Positions 41,903 to 56,615 of a DNA stretch of 64,000 nucleotides are shown one piece after another (the first letter of the stretch is position 1; every line of letters starts with the position of its first letter). The stretch lies in contig JALJCS010000001.1 of NCBI GenBank assembly GCA_023055355.1, positions 105,788,881 through 105,852,880 on the forward strand, written 5' to 3'. The DNA is from Agelaius tricolor (taxonomy: Eukaryota > Chordata > Aves > Passeriformes > Icteridae). The notes under the pieces were generated by a model. The model searched no databases. It was not told the origin of the DNA and saw nothing but the letters and a program-made list of their open reading frames with translations. A program made the translations under genes and the position numbers.

Positions 41903-44900
41903 CTTTTAAGTCTTTATATAGTCTATATTTCAACTAAAAATAATAGTTGTATGTTTAAATAGATGCCCATGAAATATCACATAACTGAAACTTACATAAC
42001 TGCAGATATAGTTAAGCCTTGCAAAGCAAGCTGAAGCAATGCTGGCTTAATATTTTAAGCTGGAGGAAATGGTTCATCCTTTTGGAGTAATATCTGAAAT
42101 ATTACTGTAAGATTTCAGGAGTCTAGTATGATTTCTCTGTATTTTCACAAAGAAATTAACTACCAAATGATGTTCAAGGAGAGATATGACAAGTTTGTAC
42201 GACAAGATCTCAACTGGCAATAAATGCAATTTAAAGCAAGTCAAAATACAAAAGGCATGATTGGTATCTTTGCCTGCTTCTTAGGGAAAAGATGTGTATT
42301 TCTTCAAACAAGTGTCATGCAAGGCTGTTAAGCAAGACAAAAGTCACCAAATGGTAAAACACATTGTTAATGATTGCACAGGAGAACTGCACAGGTACAA
42401 GACAGTGCCCGCATGCATGTTATGCATTGTACAGACTGTTAACTTCTAAATATAACCTTCAAATCTGAGAAAGAAAAATAAATATGACCACACAATTACC
42501 ACATTGCCCCTTAAAATCATGAGAAACAACTTTTGCTGTGCTGTATATATATCCTCACTGAGCAGGCATTAGCAGCCCTGGCTCCAGACGGCAGCAGCAG
42601 AGCTCCTCAGCCTGCCTGCAGCGAAGCTCCAAGGCCAGCTCTGGGTCAATGTGCTGAGGCACAGCACTCCAGGCAGGAGTGCCCACAATGGCACAGCAGC
42701 TCTTGCAGTCACACACCTAACCTGCCACACATGGAAGACCTGAGAGCAGCCACCTGCATTGCTCCAAAGAGCTTCTCCAAAGACAAAGACTAGGCACAGT
42801 TCTGGGAATGCTTGACTCCAGCAGCTGTTCCCAAAAACCAGTATGGTAGGAATGCACTGAGTGTGACCCCATCTGCCCTAGCCAATCTGTTAAGAACTTC
42901 TGAACAGGCTTTCCACTCAATGAATATATCCTCATGGAATTTAACATACAATCCCCGAGTTCACACTGTTAAAACATCAAGCATGTAGATTGTTTCAAAC
43001 ACTCCAAACTTAGAAGAAAGAGAAAAATTCATTCCCTGAGGTAAAAGGAGCAGCATACAGGACCCAGCCATGGTTCACAGCCAAGTGCAATACAGAATAG
43101 ATGAATAGAGCTTCTCTGCTTCAGAGCAAACTAGTTCAAAGCAGCCAGTGCCACTTGGGTGGCCAGCCAGGAGCAGCCCCAGTGGCCCCGAGGGAGCGGG
43201 ACACACAGACAGAGCCTGCTCTCGGCACACGGACAAAGCTGCTGGAGTGGAACCTGCTCACAAAGGCATCCTGCGCTCGCCAGCTCAACAAGGGACTGCA
43301 TGAGTGCATGGGCAGAGAGCATCACTCCACAAAAGTGCACCACACAAAGAGCTGCACTCAAATCAGGAGCACTGGCCCGTGCAGAGATGAACACAAATTT
43401 GTATTTTGCATACTACTGTCAAATGAAATCCTTTATCAGAAAAACTGTAGATCACCTTTGGTTTGAAACCACTTACTGTCAACACTGTACAAAAACTACA
43501 CCTGTGGCTCTGAAACCTTCAGCTGCATTTTGGGGGGGGTTCAAACAAGACCATATCAACTTTGGCAACAGGGGGAGTATTGGGCAAAACCTATCTAATA
43601 CTTCATTGTTTTCACTACCTTTTCTTGCCAAATTAAGTATGGAGGCTTTTTCCATTTCATTAATACTTTTATGCTATCCAAACCTTTAATAAGTGAAGAC
43701 ACTGCCCTGTCTCTTGTCTCTTTCTTTTCACAATTTTATCTGTACCTAGGAAATTAACTTTTTTATACCAGCTGAGTGTATGGGTGGCTACTAATGCACT
43801 TAATGTAACATAGCTGATCCCTTAAATTAGCTCTCCAGGTATTCACAGACACATATTTCATACACTAGATACAAGAAGGTAACTGCAAATACTATTTTCA
43901 CCCTAAAGGAAAAGGTAAGTAAATGTTTTTTCCTTCCCTCAGTTCATCTTTCCATCCAGAATAAAGATTCTTTCAAATGTCAAAATAAATTTGTTTACAT
44001 ATTAAAAGTTTTAAGAATTGGGGTTTCTGTGCAGAGCCTCATGGTACTGCTCCCTTTGTTTCCAGCTGTTAAATCCCACTAGCAAATAATCAACATGGAT
44101 TTCACTAATTCTGGTAGCATTTTTTTACCTCAATACATAGTATGTTGAAACAAGTTTGTGGAATTACACTAAAACTCAGCAAAAGGCTGTTTTTTCCACT
44201 AATGAGACCGCTTTGCATATAACTGAATGCAAAAAAAAATTACACAGGTAAATACCAATTTCGCTTATCAAAGTGTAACAATATTAAGACCACATCTACA
44301 CAGGCAACTAAACTGAAACCTCCTACACACAGCTTTTATGTGGTAGGATTAGATGAGATTTATTTTTACTGGACTTGTTCTATCTCTGTCCTAAAATCTG
44401 CAGTATTACAGATTTTTTTAAACATGTTCCAGATAACATGATTATATATCTATTTCTCAATTGAAATGGACACTTAGCATTCTGTCTTTTTTTTCCTTTA
44501 CTCTCAGGCCTTGATCCTCACTATGGACAAACTGAAGCACTTGTTTAGATCATTAATAAGGTCTAAGGCAACAAATGCCTCCACATCTCAGTAAAACCTG
44601 CCCTTAAGACAATTACTGCCTTATTATTTTACAGGGTATTCAAATAAATCTTGTGGGAAAGATATATTACCTTGCAGCCCTGTACCAAGTGGCATGTGAA
44701 ATGGTGGCCAAGGGATAAAGCAGACAGGCAGTGACCTCAGGGAGCAGCAGCATTCACTCACCTCCTGCTGCCCCATCAGCAGTTTACTGTGCCCTAGGAC
44801 ACTGAGGCCAAGCCCACCCTCCTACAGGAAGGGCTGAAGGACCCCACCACGTCCCCACTAGAGAACAGCACTGCCCAGGCCACCTCACACCCCCTGGCTG

Positions 44901-46503
44901 CTTCCAGGCACGTCTCAGGTGTTGCATGCACCTGGGACCCCACAAGCAGATCACACCTGTCCAGTCTAGTTTGGAAGGCCACAGGCTTTTCCTCAGTGCC
45001 AGCTGGCTGCAGGGCCAGAATAAAAAGCACTGTTGGGGTTTAGTTGTTAGCACAGATAGCTGCTGATCCACTGCTCTGCAACATAATATGGCCCAGTCTT
45101 CTCCTTGCCCTAGAGAGATTATTTCATCTTACTCCTTCTATTCTGGGGAGAGAAATCAGGTGGGGAAGTGCAAAGCAATAGGTCAAGGCATGGAACTGGG
45201 TTCTATTTTGATGCACAACATTAGGACAAGACAGCAACAACAGTGTAAAACCCTGAAGAACTTCAACGTTTGATTAATTCAATTTATGCCACTCAAAAAC
45301 AAACTAGTTTAAAATCACTGCTATTTGAAGCAGCTAATTTTAGTTTGTGAACTGTATTTGAAAGCTTGGTTTCAACCACAAAGTCCTGGTTTGTAACATC
45401 TTAATTCTGTATTACATTTGTACTTCTACGGTTTTCCTGAAGAAATGTTGATTTTCACAGGTTGGTAACTATAAAATATGCTGGCTTTCAAGTACACAGC
45501 TTTATTAGCAAATTCAGTGTAAACACATTCATTACTAATCAGAAATATGTACTGCATAAACACTAAAGCAATGACATCACTTTTTTTATGCAACCATACC
45601 TGTAGAAGCCCTTTTCCAAATATGATGTGAAAACTGTCCAAAACTATTTTTTATTTATTTCAATACATCTTCCTTATTGAGCAATGTTTGCTTTACAGAA
45701 ACACAAATATGGAAGGAATAAAATTTGCACCTTAAAATGTTTATAGAAGTAATCTTAACATATACAGGCTAAAAGAGAAGGCCATATTCAAAATTTTTAA
45801 TATTGAAGACTGAACATGTGGCTCAGAGCCACTGAACAGAAGAGGTTACTTGTAGCACCTCTCTCTTTATGGTCACCTGGAACAGCAGGACACCATCATT
45901 TTCTGGGAAACAGACTCCCCTGCTATTTAGTTCTCCACTTATTTTCCTGCATTTTCTCCAAGTTTTCACTAACTGGTACAAGGTAAACATGAAAAAGATA
46001 CTTGATATAATTTTTTATCTACTACAGGCATTTAAAAATGGTTCATTGTCTTAAAAAATTATTTTGCTAAGCACTGCAGTGTCTAATAATTCCATCTGCT
46101 TTTAAGTTTCAGAGGCTAACCCCAACCTGTTTTTAGCTCCTCATTTGCAGCTGTCATGTTCTAAAAGGTAAGTAAAACAAGCACTTGTGCTATTTGATGC
46201 TACTCTTTTTTACATAAAGGCAATGTAATTTCGTATTCTGCTTGTAAAACTTTACTGAGTATGAAAGGACTTTTCAACAGAATCTCAGGATTGTCCTGTC
46301 AGACACCCACAGACAGTTTCCTTCCTAGTAATATTTTAAAGGTGTCAAAAATAAAACCAGATCAAGTCAAGTCATACAGTAATGAACAAACCAGATGTGA
46401 GTTACCAAAATAATACTTTTGAACCTGAGTCCATAAACAGAAAAGGGCACAAACTACTTCACAAAGAACTCACGAAACACAGCAGAGAAAATGTAGCCTG
46501 TTC

Positions 46504-46525
46504 GCAGTAATTTTAAAATTACTGC
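46504..46525. repeat. 22-bp perfect palindrome
   Basis: GCAGTAATTTT is followed directly by AAAATTACTGC. It lies in PNISR intron 1, without flanking features. Confidence 0.9.
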
Positions 46526-49500
46526 AAGGGATTCACCTTCTATACCAAGGCAGGGGAGGAGGAAACAAACCCAAAATCAACAAACAATGCCTCTCACCCA
46601 CTAAACCAGTAACTTAAAGGCTTGAAACAACTGGAACCTCTTGTACTAATGTATATGACAAGAAACAACCCAAGACACAGGTAGTAATTAATAAATGGAG
46701 AAAAGATACTCAAAATCCTCTCCTACTAACTAAAACCTGCCCTGACAAAATTAACTTAGGATACTGCCACACAAATAATAAACAAGTTTTTATTTCTTAC
46801 AAGTTCCCAAATCAGCATCACCTGAAAGAAAGGCTCCACCTAATACAATGGACAGCTCTATTTCCCACCAGTGACCTAAGGCCAAATACACAGCAGAGCA
46901 TCCAAATGACAGTGAAACAAACTTTATTTTCTACTGAAGGTAGAGGGGAGGGAGATGAACACTGGCTAAAATTAACTCATTTAAAAGGTTAACAAGACAG
47001 TAACAGAGGGGTGCTTCAATTGAGCAGTCATTAAAACATACTGGTGATGACTAGTACCTAAAACAGGCTTGAAAAGCAACAGGTTTAAAGAATGGATCCA
47101 TTTTGTAGGCACCTACTTACAAAGGAAAACGCAGATACTATCCCTCCTTTACAATGATGGGTTAAGGTTCTTTTACTTAGCTGTTCTACCCTCCAATTCA
47201 ATTGGACATAGCCTTTTTTTCTTTCCTTCTCTCTCTCTAGCATACACACACAAATAAACAAAAGAACATTTATTGGTGCTTCAAGAGCTGTTCCCTGATG
47301 TCAGATCACAGTACAGGAACCTGAATCTATTAAAAATCTGTTTACCAATGAAGAAACAGAAGCCAATTCAGGATTCTTTTTGTTTTATACAGAAGCACAA
47401 TCACATGAGAAAAGCACCCCATCAACTCACATTTAATTTCAGTTACACGTATTTAACAGATTATGGAAAGTTCACAAGATACCTGAAAATCCTGCAGGAG
47501 CTCCTAAGAGCAAACGTGTTCTGAAATACGTTCTTTCATGTGTTGGGGTTTTTTCTTTTTAAATTTCTATTCAAAGGCTGGACTAGAATCTGCTGAAGAC
47601 TTATTAAAGCAAACTACTGGTACAAAAATGTGCTACCCTTGACAGGACTGCTGATGAGGGCTGCACTGCTGATGATAAAAGCTGAGACACCAATATAGAC
47701 AGGACTTACCTCGATCACCATCAACCTCTGAGAGCCAACAGCACTCAGAAACATTTAAATGTGGTGTCAAACTCTCTACCACTGTATTTAAACTAACTTT
47801 TCTTTGTGTAAAGACAAAGAACATATTTTTAAAGGCACCTTTCCACTCCCATCCTTGATTGTACCATGCATCTTAACTACAAATTACACCTCAATGTTAA
47901 CCTGTTCTTCTAGGGAAAAAAGGCATCTCCTTCACCCTATTTGTTAGCATAATAAGGTATTTTCCAACATAGTTGTATGATGTGTTCAGACACACCACAC
48001 ACCGAAAGCACACATTTAGAAGGTACTTACCAGTAAACAGAGTCTTGAGTGATAATTCACAAGCTCACCTTTAACTCTGGGAGACTCCCCCAAGTACTTC
48101 CCAGAAAACACAGCTATCCTGAAGGACATTACATATTTCCACACCAACAGGAAGCAGAGCACAGTTTCCCAAGAACTCACCAATGGCACAGTGCTTAGTG
48201 AAGGTCCTTGATGCCAAAGGTGGGGCCATCTTTTAGACAAGGCCACCAACAGAACTTGAGCAGTAACAGGTTCACTCAGGTTCCTTGGACAACCCTACCT
48301 AGGCAGTTTCATAATGTAAACTCCTAAAATCCACCCCCAGTTCAACAGCACTTGTGCAGAGCTAACTGTGCTCTGACCTCTCAACACTGGAGAAGAGCAG
48401 TCCCATGGCGTCTCAGGCTCAGTCTTGGAAATGTCAAAAGACAAAGCCTGCTTGTCACCCTGGAGATACTATCTTCCTTAAATGCTTTATGACATTGGCT
48501 GCAGCAGAACTGAAAAATATCAAGAAACTTCCCCTGGAAAGATAAGCAAGATCTGTCCCCAGACAAAATTTAATACAGCTAATGGATAAACTGAATTGCT
48601 CCAATTCATGCAGCTAGTCCAAGATGAGAAGCACAGAGACCTAGGAAATTAGCTCAGCTCCAGAAAAGCATCAGGAAGATAACTAACCATACCAAGCTGT
48701 CCTGATGAGTGCATCTTGTACACACTTTCTTGCTCCTTCTAAGTAACTCCCATCACTCTGCCAATTGCTTCTTCCTAATACCAATGTTACACACCCTCCT
48801 AACCATGCAGAACACCTTAGAGCTCAACAGCTTCTGCAGCAGATTCTGAATGGCTTGTCAGGAAATCCATGAAAGTGAAATATCTTACAAATGAGGAAAG
48901 AAGTCATCTTTGGAATATGAAATCAAGGATTTGTTAGAAGCTAGACTATCTCAACTCCAAGAAATCAGGAGAGACAATCTAGGAGTCAAGCTGTCACTAG
49001 AAGGAGAGTGGCACACACTGCTGTGTCCTGAGCTGAAGAGATCAACAATATCATTTGACCTGATCTTCAGGGCACACCCTGGTGGTGGTGGTTTATTCAA
49101 CACTGTAGACAGGCAGACTAAGGATTCTGGAACCTACAGAGCCCCACAGCCAGAAATCAAGAGCCTTCTGATGCTGAGGGGAGGCTGTTGTATCACTTTT
49201 CTGATCATGCTACTCATCATTCCTGAAGAGCAGGTCAATATATGACACAATATGGCCTGACAGGTTTTACTTGCAAATTGAACTCTTAACACACAGCTGC
49301 AGGAGTTTTTCTGGTGACTAAAGATTTGTCTTGCAGGCATTCCAAACAGGCATGGCATTTAGCAGAGAAATATCCATCATCTCATTAAACAAGGAAGCTG
49401 AAAGAGCAGGCCAACATGCATACTTGGAGAATCCCTACTCAGCTAGTCTTTGTACCTCAGGGTTTAGAGATGTTCCACATCCTCTAAGGTAACCTGGCAG

Positions 49501-50724
49501 TGCAGCCATGACTTTTTGCCTACATTTAGGTCTACAGAGTTGAAGGGAAAGACCCCAAGAGGTAGGAGTCCTGGTTTGTAACAAACTGCAATTACTGGTT
49601 TTGAAACCACAAAGGCACATTAGTCTCTGATGTTCCCTGTAGAACCTGGCTACACAAGTCATCCACAGCCCATCTTGAGAAGGATCTCAAAAGCATTACA
49701 TTCTCTGTGGGCAGAGTTTCTTTATCTCATATAGATATAGGCTCTGAAGGTAAACCTAAAGGAAAGTGGAGATGTTTCAGGAGCAGAGCTCCTTGAAATC
49801 CATAGCCTGATTTCTTGATCTTTCATGTGGGTGCCTTATTCTAATGTAAGGCTTTTACCTTTCATTCAAGTTTTAGCACAGTGACTGAAAGTTCATGATG
49901 AGTTTCCATGATGAATTCTGTGGAACTGTTCAGGTGCAAGCAGGATAAACCTAATACTACATTCACCACACCAGGATCAGGGCAGTTAGTAGAAAGACAG
50001 GAATAAGGCCAATACCTCCAAGAGTTCAAACTGAACAAGTGTTGCTGCAGAGCTGCTTCCCCCCTCACCTTCCTCCCACTGTGCTATTGCTTCAACAGGG
50101 CCACGGTAGCAAAGACATCACCAATGAGGTTGAACTAGTGGATAAATACTCTGGGGATACCACACCAACAGCTTACAGAGCTCTCCCAAGGAATTAGAAA
50201 AAGCAGCTCCTCCATGGTATCATCAATATCCAACCACGCTGGAATCCAAAGTCAATAATGGACAGACATGGTACAAACTCCAAAGATGTCCATTTCAAAG
50301 TGCTCCCAACTGGAAGGAAATGTAAACTGAGCACTTCTTCCATGACTGTGCCACTGGAATAAAAGATACTTTTCTGCAAGAATTTGTACATAAGAGGTGC
50401 AACTGAAAAGAACTGCAAATGAAAAATAGCTTTGCACATCCAAAGGAATCCCCCTACCAAGAAGAAAAATTTAATGCAGAAAGGGTGTCACAAGAATTAT
50501 CATTAGGTGGTGGTCTTAGCATAGGAGACCCAGGTGAGTCAGAACACTTCTGCAGTTAAAAGGATGTGGGAGTCTGGAAAAGTGCTGCATCCTATGCACC
50601 CACATAGGAACAAACCCTGCAAGTTACTACAGAGTGGCTGCAGACACATTCACTCAGAGTCAGAACAAATGCATTCCATCACTCAGACAAAAACATACCA
50701 GCTTTCATTTTACTTGGGAGAACT

Positions 50725-50760
50725 AATATTTACTACTATATTAATATTTACTACTATATT
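50725..50760 (+). repeat. 18-bp tandem duplication
   Basis: 'aatatttactactatatt' occurs twice in direct succession in PNISR intron 1. Confidence 0.9.
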
Positions 50761-52773
50761 ATACTCAGCTGTTGATTAGAAAATCAAGTATTTATGGTGT
50801 GCTTTAAGCTTGGAATAAATCAGAAAAGTTACAGTAACTGTCTTGCCTACTACTCTGTTTCACTCATTACACTTTCACTTGGCCAAAGACTTCTGCCATC
50901 AGGTAGGGCACCATCCTAAGCTGCTCCCAGTATTTCATGCCCAGATACTGTGCATATCTTCTCCTCTTGAGAACCAGAAGCTATCTATACCTTTGTGTCT
51001 GCTGGGATCTGTTAGTATGATAACAAGTCAAAAAACATGTAAAATCTTCCAGCTCACTTATAGTTGTGTATCACTAAAATTTGCTCCACTGCATTTTTTA
51101 ACATCAGAACTGTTCTTTCTCAGACTGAAGAACAGAGGCTTTTCAAATGTGTAACCAAGATCCAAAATACAGAACCAGAAAAAGAACTGATGAAAACAGC
51201 ATGCTCAGGATCCATTAAGTTTTCCCAGAACCTGGTTCACACATCAGTATGTCTGAGTAATATTTACAATGCTAACAAGATGAAGCAGCATGAACAAAGG
51301 TCGAATTTAAAAAAACTAAAAGAAAAAAAAAAGTACTGTGAAATCTTCTTCAGGGAGTCACTCCAGCAGTACAGCTTCCAAGGTCTGTCAATACAAACTT
51401 ACATCCACATATCCACTGAGCTGAACACAACTTTTTTAAAAGAGCAAAAGGACCAGATATTGGCATCCAGGTACCATTAATTATTTTTTCTATTTCTAAG
51501 ACATAAAGATAAATACATTATTTGATTATAATATAGTACCAAAACAAAATCACTGCTAGAACATTTACTACCACAGAAATATTATCATAACTTAGGCAGT
51601 TTAAGTCAAAACTGTGCTGGATTTTGGGGGAAAAAAACATCCAATCTGATTATTTTTTTCATGTATCATTCCACTGAAAGTCCTGATGCAGGATTTTCAA
51701 TTAGCCCTGTAACACAGCATTATTTTTTTTTCCGAAGTGAATGGTCCATCTGCAACTTCCTCTGCAATGAACATGCTCTGCACAAAAATTAGTAGTGCCA
51801 ATAACTAAATAAACAACTACTCCTCACTAGTCATGAGCAGATATTAACCTCAATGATAAATACAGTTATCACTTAATAAGGGATCAGCTAGTGATGAAAG
51901 CAAGAAGACTTTAATAAAACCTACCCAAAATATTATTTGTCACCAAAAGCAGACTTAGAATCACCACATATCTCAGTCATGAAAAGTAGTGAGACTGGAC
52001 ACTCCTGTTCCCCATTGAATCTTTACATAATCCTGCACTTAACTAAAAATCAAACATGGTTATAACTCCACTCTACCACTACAGCTTATCAGGTGAGTTA
52101 ACCACTAAAAAATTGTGGAACTGTGCTAAATTTGTGGACTCTTAAGCCCTACAACACCTCTGAGCCCAAAGTATTGAAAGCATTCTTATCAGAGCAGGAG
52201 TTTGTATGTCATATGGGACAAAGGAAGTCTTGTCATGGCCTCACAGCAGAGATGACACAAGGTTTGCTGCTGCACCAAACAAATTAAAAACCAGGAGCTT
52301 GTCTGTCAGCAATCCCAGCAGCTTGTGCCTGGACAAAGCAGAGACTTTCAGTTCCCCTCTGTTCTACAGTCAGGGGAGCTGCAGCATCTGTCACCCCCAT
52401 AAGAGCCATCTTTAGTGCAGCTGCACTCCAAAAAGAGGTTTCTTACTCCTACCAACAGTACAGGTGTTGACTGGACTGCACTGGTATTTGTGACCCTGCC
52501 TTTGGAAGATGATGTTAGAATACTGTCTGCTGGTAGACAAGCTTTATGCTTTGAAGACCACCATTCCCCTTCTCTGAAAGGTGGCTGACTGTGCTTCAAA
52601 ACAAAGCCTTAGGGCAACCCGTGTTTCCTGTATCCCACACCTTCCAACAGACTGTTTGCTTGCTCATTTACAGGTGTTAACTCTAAGAGAAGAAATGATC
52701 AACAACCAAGGTGGCTGAATACTCTGCATAATCTCTTGTTACAGAAGCTTTGGAAATTTCAGCTGGGGTAGTA

Positions 52774-53222
52774 CATCGCAGAATTATCCAATGGCTTGGG
52801 TTGGAAGGGACCTTTGAAGACCGTCTAGTTCAACATCCTGCATGAAATGATGTTGCTGAAAGTTCTGTCCAACCTGATCTTGGACATTTCCAATCGTGCA
52901 ACTTCCCTAGGAAACGTATTCCACAGCTTCTCCATCCTTATCATAAACAAATTCTTCCTGATGTTCAGTCTAAATCTATATTTCAGTTTAATACTGTTGT
53001 CCCTCACCCAGAGCCCTGGCAACAAGCCTTTTACCATCTTTTTCATGTACAAAAGTACCTTTCCTTCCCTTTAGGTACTGAAAGCCAACAGTAAGGTCTC
53101 CCTGAAGCCTTCTCTAATACAGGCTGAACAATCCCAGCTCTCTCTGCCTGTCTTCACAGAAGAGTGGTTCCTGCCCTTGGACCACTTTTATGTCTCCATC
53201 CTCAACCGTAAAGCCTAGCACA
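52774..53222 (-). repeat. CR1 LINE 3' fragment
   Basis: The plus strand shows the reverse complement of a CR1 3' end: 'catcgcagaattatccaatg' then 'gggttggaagggacctttga', 'cacagcttctccatcctta', 'attcttcctgatgttcagtc', 'ttaggtactgaaagccaac' and 'gtaaggtctccctgaagcct'. The order is standard for CR1 inserted in minus orientation. Confidence 0.88.
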
Positions 53223-53559
53223 TCCCATTAAAATTCACTTCAACAACTTTGTGGGATTGTCTAATGTACAGAGAAACTACAGGGATAAGTGCTGAAAGCA
53301 AAAAGGCTTTCAAACCCATAATCTGTTTGAGAATCCATTAAAAAACACCCTGCGTTTGCCAAGCTACTGGTCCAGGTATCTCGCAAATGCCGCTGTGTGA
53401 ATTTCAGTTCTCTGGAGCCCTCCAGTGGAACGAATTCATAGGAGCGGCCACGAAACCCATGAAACAGCACAAATACCCCACGAATACATTTCATCTGCGG
53501 GAGCCAGGCTGCTGACACAGCCAAGCCCCAAATCCCAGCGCACATGTTGCTCCCCTAAC

Positions 53560-54440
53560 TGGGTTACGGGCCAACCCAGGCAGACACTGCGCCCCGCGGA
53601 ACCACGGCCGCTGCCTCCCCTTTCAGCGGCGGCTCCGGCCCGGCCGCGCGCTCCAGCATCCCGGGACCGCCGGCCCCGCCAGGTCGCGCGCTCGGCACCG
53701 GCCTCTCCCGACGCCGCCGGGGCAGCGGCAGCGGCGCGGGGCGGCCCCGGGGCATGCGCACTGCCGGCACCGGGCCCGTCCCCACCGGGGACCCTCGCCG
53801 GGGGGGCGGGCGGGACGAGAGGGTCCCGGGGGTCCCCGCCGGGCCCCCCCCCGCGCCCTCACCGCGCATGCGCGGCGCGCCGCTCCCCCAGGACGGGCAG
53901 CGGGGGAGGGCGAGCGGCTCTCGGCTCGTCCCTTCTCGTCCTGGCCGCCGGTTTCCGCTGTCGGCGCCGCCGGTTCCTCACGCCCGGCGAGCAGCAGCTG
54001 CTGCCGCCGCCACCGCGGCGCGCGGCGCCCTCCCGGTTCGACTCGGAGCGAAGGGGAAGAGCGGGTCAGCGACACCCGCCGGCCCCCCGGGAGCGCTGGC
54101 GAGCGCAGCCCCCCTGCTACTTACGCGCTCCCCCGCCTCCCGCCGCCGGTGCCGCCGCTCCGCGGCCGCGCTGCCCCCGCTATCACTCCTCGTCTTCACG
54201 GACAAGACAATATGGCGCCCGCTGGCGCTCCCCCGGAAGTGAAAGGCGTCACGGTGCTGACCCTCGCCTGGCACACACGGGCGCCTGCCTCCGCCATCTT
54301 TGCTGAGGGCGGCGCTTCCCGCTCCCCTCGGCGCGGCCGGAGCGCCAGCGCCCGCTGCCGCCATCTTTGCTGCGGGCAGCCCCGGCGGCGGGGCAGGGAG
54401 GCGGGGACGGCTCCTGGCCGGGAGCGGGGAGAGCCAAGCG
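53560..54440. promoter_or_regulatory. PNISR: CpG island and predicted PNISR promoter with non-coding exon 1
   Basis: CpG-dense block. On the minus strand a strong donor (GCGC|GTAAGT, exon end 54125) closes a predicted non-coding first exon that would begin at about 54230-54370. Upstream are two YY1-like boxes (AAAGATGGCGG at about 54291-54301 and 54359-54369), an ETS box CCGGAAGT at 54233-54240 and a CGTCA half-site at 54247-54251. This combination is common in TATA-less housekeeping promoters. Divergent plus-strand transcription is possible. Confidence 0.65.
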
Positions 54441-55548
54441 GGATGAACAACACGGGATTCACCTTCCCGCCTGCGCTAGTGTCAGGAGGCCCATGGGAGG
54501 CGCATTAGCTCCGTGCCTCCACGGGTAACTTGTAGTCGGAGTGTGATCCGTGCTTCCAGTACGGGGTCGGCATGAAGAAGTTTATAATGCTGGTAGCTAC
54601 GCCTGTAAGTGGTGTAAGTACGAAGTGGACAGGCTCTGGGCACTGGCCCTACACTGAAATACATAATAACTTCTGTGCTGCACAGCTACAGAGTGTGAGC
54701 GTTCAAAGTCAGGCCAGGGTATGGCTGTAAGGAGTGTTTGTGAAGCAGGACAATTCTCCAAGTAGCTTATTCTGAATATCCACATTAACTTCTGTGAGTT
54801 CTACCTGGATTTTTTCCTTTTATTTTAAGGCATGAAGAGAAAAAAAAAATCACCTGCAGTAAACAGCTCTTCTTGTATCGACCCTGGGATGATTCCGCAG
54901 GCAGGAACTGGGCAATTCCATTCCTTTGTGTGGAGCAGAGGTTTCCATTGGCCGGCACATTACTCACGGCTGGGATCGCTGCCTTCCCTCCCCTCAGCGT
55001 CATGGATGTAAATGCCTAAAACACCCACAGTCGCTCTGATCATTGCATAAAGTTATATTAATACTCACACCGAGTAACAAAACTGACTCGTATAAATCTA
55101 TAGAAAATTCAAGAAACTTTTGTTATGATTGTCAGTGCCAGTTAGGCTACATATTAGTGTTGGCTGAAGCATTCTAGATTTGCCCTTTTTGTGTCACATG
55201 GAATGGCAGGATTGAGCATGCTTTCCACGGACGGAATTGTTGTAGAAGTTTTAAGTCTGTCCAGCGTTGACTCACAGCTGGAACTCTGTAGTGATGCTTA
55301 TGGATGGACAAACTTCCAGCTGCTACTGAAAGCGAGCATGCGAGGGAGTCCCACTCTTGGTCCTGGTTTTATCACAGAATTACAGAACTCAGTTCTCATA
55401 AAGGGAACAAACTTTATCCACGGCCTTTGCCACAGGGGGTAAGGCAGGGGAAACAAGAGGTGCACCTTAAGTGTTCAAGGATATGGATTCATCTCTGGGG
55501 AGCTCTTCCACAGGCAGTGATGAAGTGAGACAAGACACAAGCAAAAAT

Positions 55549-55576
55549 ACATTAACAGATGTACATTAACAGATGT
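55549..55576 (+). repeat. 14-bp tandem duplication
   Basis: 'acattaacagatgt' occurs twice in direct succession, about 1.1 kb from the PNISR CpG island. Confidence 0.9.
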
Positions 55577-56615
55577 ACAACATACAGCCTATGTTTAAAT
55601 GCTTTCCAAATGGCTGGATGTTTTATTTACACATTTTTCTAACAATATATAACAGATGAAAAGACAAAATGAATAAATGACAAATGCAGCTATTCTCTCA
55701 GAACTTCTTAAAGCACCTTGGGTAGACTGGAAAACTGATCAGACTTGTGTTTGTTTTTTAAATACAGTCTGTATGTAAGACCCTGTTTATTTGGTAATAT
55801 TGGAATTAGAAATCTACAAATGAAATGTACCATGTATCAGCACTGTAGTCAAATTCTAAAATACTATTTGTTATTTAAATACCTGCAGAGTAGAGTCAGA
55901 CTATTAGTTCAAATAGATGAAAAAAGGAAATGAATGAAAACTAGATGAAAATTTTAACATGCTTGATTTATTAGACACAAGTATTTTGAACTTAGCAACA
56001 AGATTTTTGATTATTGGATTGTCTTTTGTGTAAGTGCAAGCACACATGAACATACCAGAGATTATCTCCATGTATAAATGTCAGTAGAATCAGAACTCAG
56101 CTTTGTGGAAAGGCTAAATAGGGAATGGTGGCCATTGACAGGGTGGTTTCACTACAGAATACATGAAAACAATTCCCACGTTACACAGCTCAAAAGCAAA
56201 AAAACCCTAAACTAACAAAGCAATGAGGTAATTGCTAAGAAGTCATAAACTCTCACAAAATAAATGTTCTTGTTTTCTTTTAAAAGTAGTTCTGCACCTT
56301 TACATTTTGTGCTAGAAAAATACTGGAAGCTACAATAGATGTAGGAAACATTCTTGACACTTAAAAGTTAGCATTTTTTACTGCTGTCAGTGATGATGGA
56401 AGTATTTATAACTTTATATAAAGTGGAATGTACACCAAGTAGTTTTGAAGTGGCTGCAGTGCATTGCAATGGCTTTATTATAACATAAAAATTCACTTAG
56501 ACTTATTATGTAATGTTGTGCAAAGAAAGTGTTTTGACTTGCCCAGACATCCATCTGAAAAATATATTTTATAATCTCATTTACAAGAAAATAGATTATG
56601 AATCATTTTGAATAA

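Larger units (their letters stand above)
41934..54124 (-). other. PNISR: PNISR intron 1 (about 12.2 kb, predicted)
   Basis: It lies between the predicted donor GTAAGT at 54119-54124 in the CpG island and the acceptor just before coding exon 1. It holds a CR1 copy at 52774-53222, an 18-bp tandem duplication at 50725-50760 and a 22-bp perfect palindrome at 46504-46525. Slightly GC-richer patches near 42.55-42.8, 43.1-43.4 and 44.7-45.05 kb carry no exon that I recognise. Extra non-coding exons may exist. Confidence 0.55.

Noticed and set aside
52825..53074. 75-codon frames on both strands
   Set aside because: They fall within the CR1 fragment; not host genes.
53425..54306. A 293-codon plus-strand frame and companions
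   Set aside because: Inside the PNISR CpG island, low-complexity Pro/Arg/Ala sequence with no known domain.
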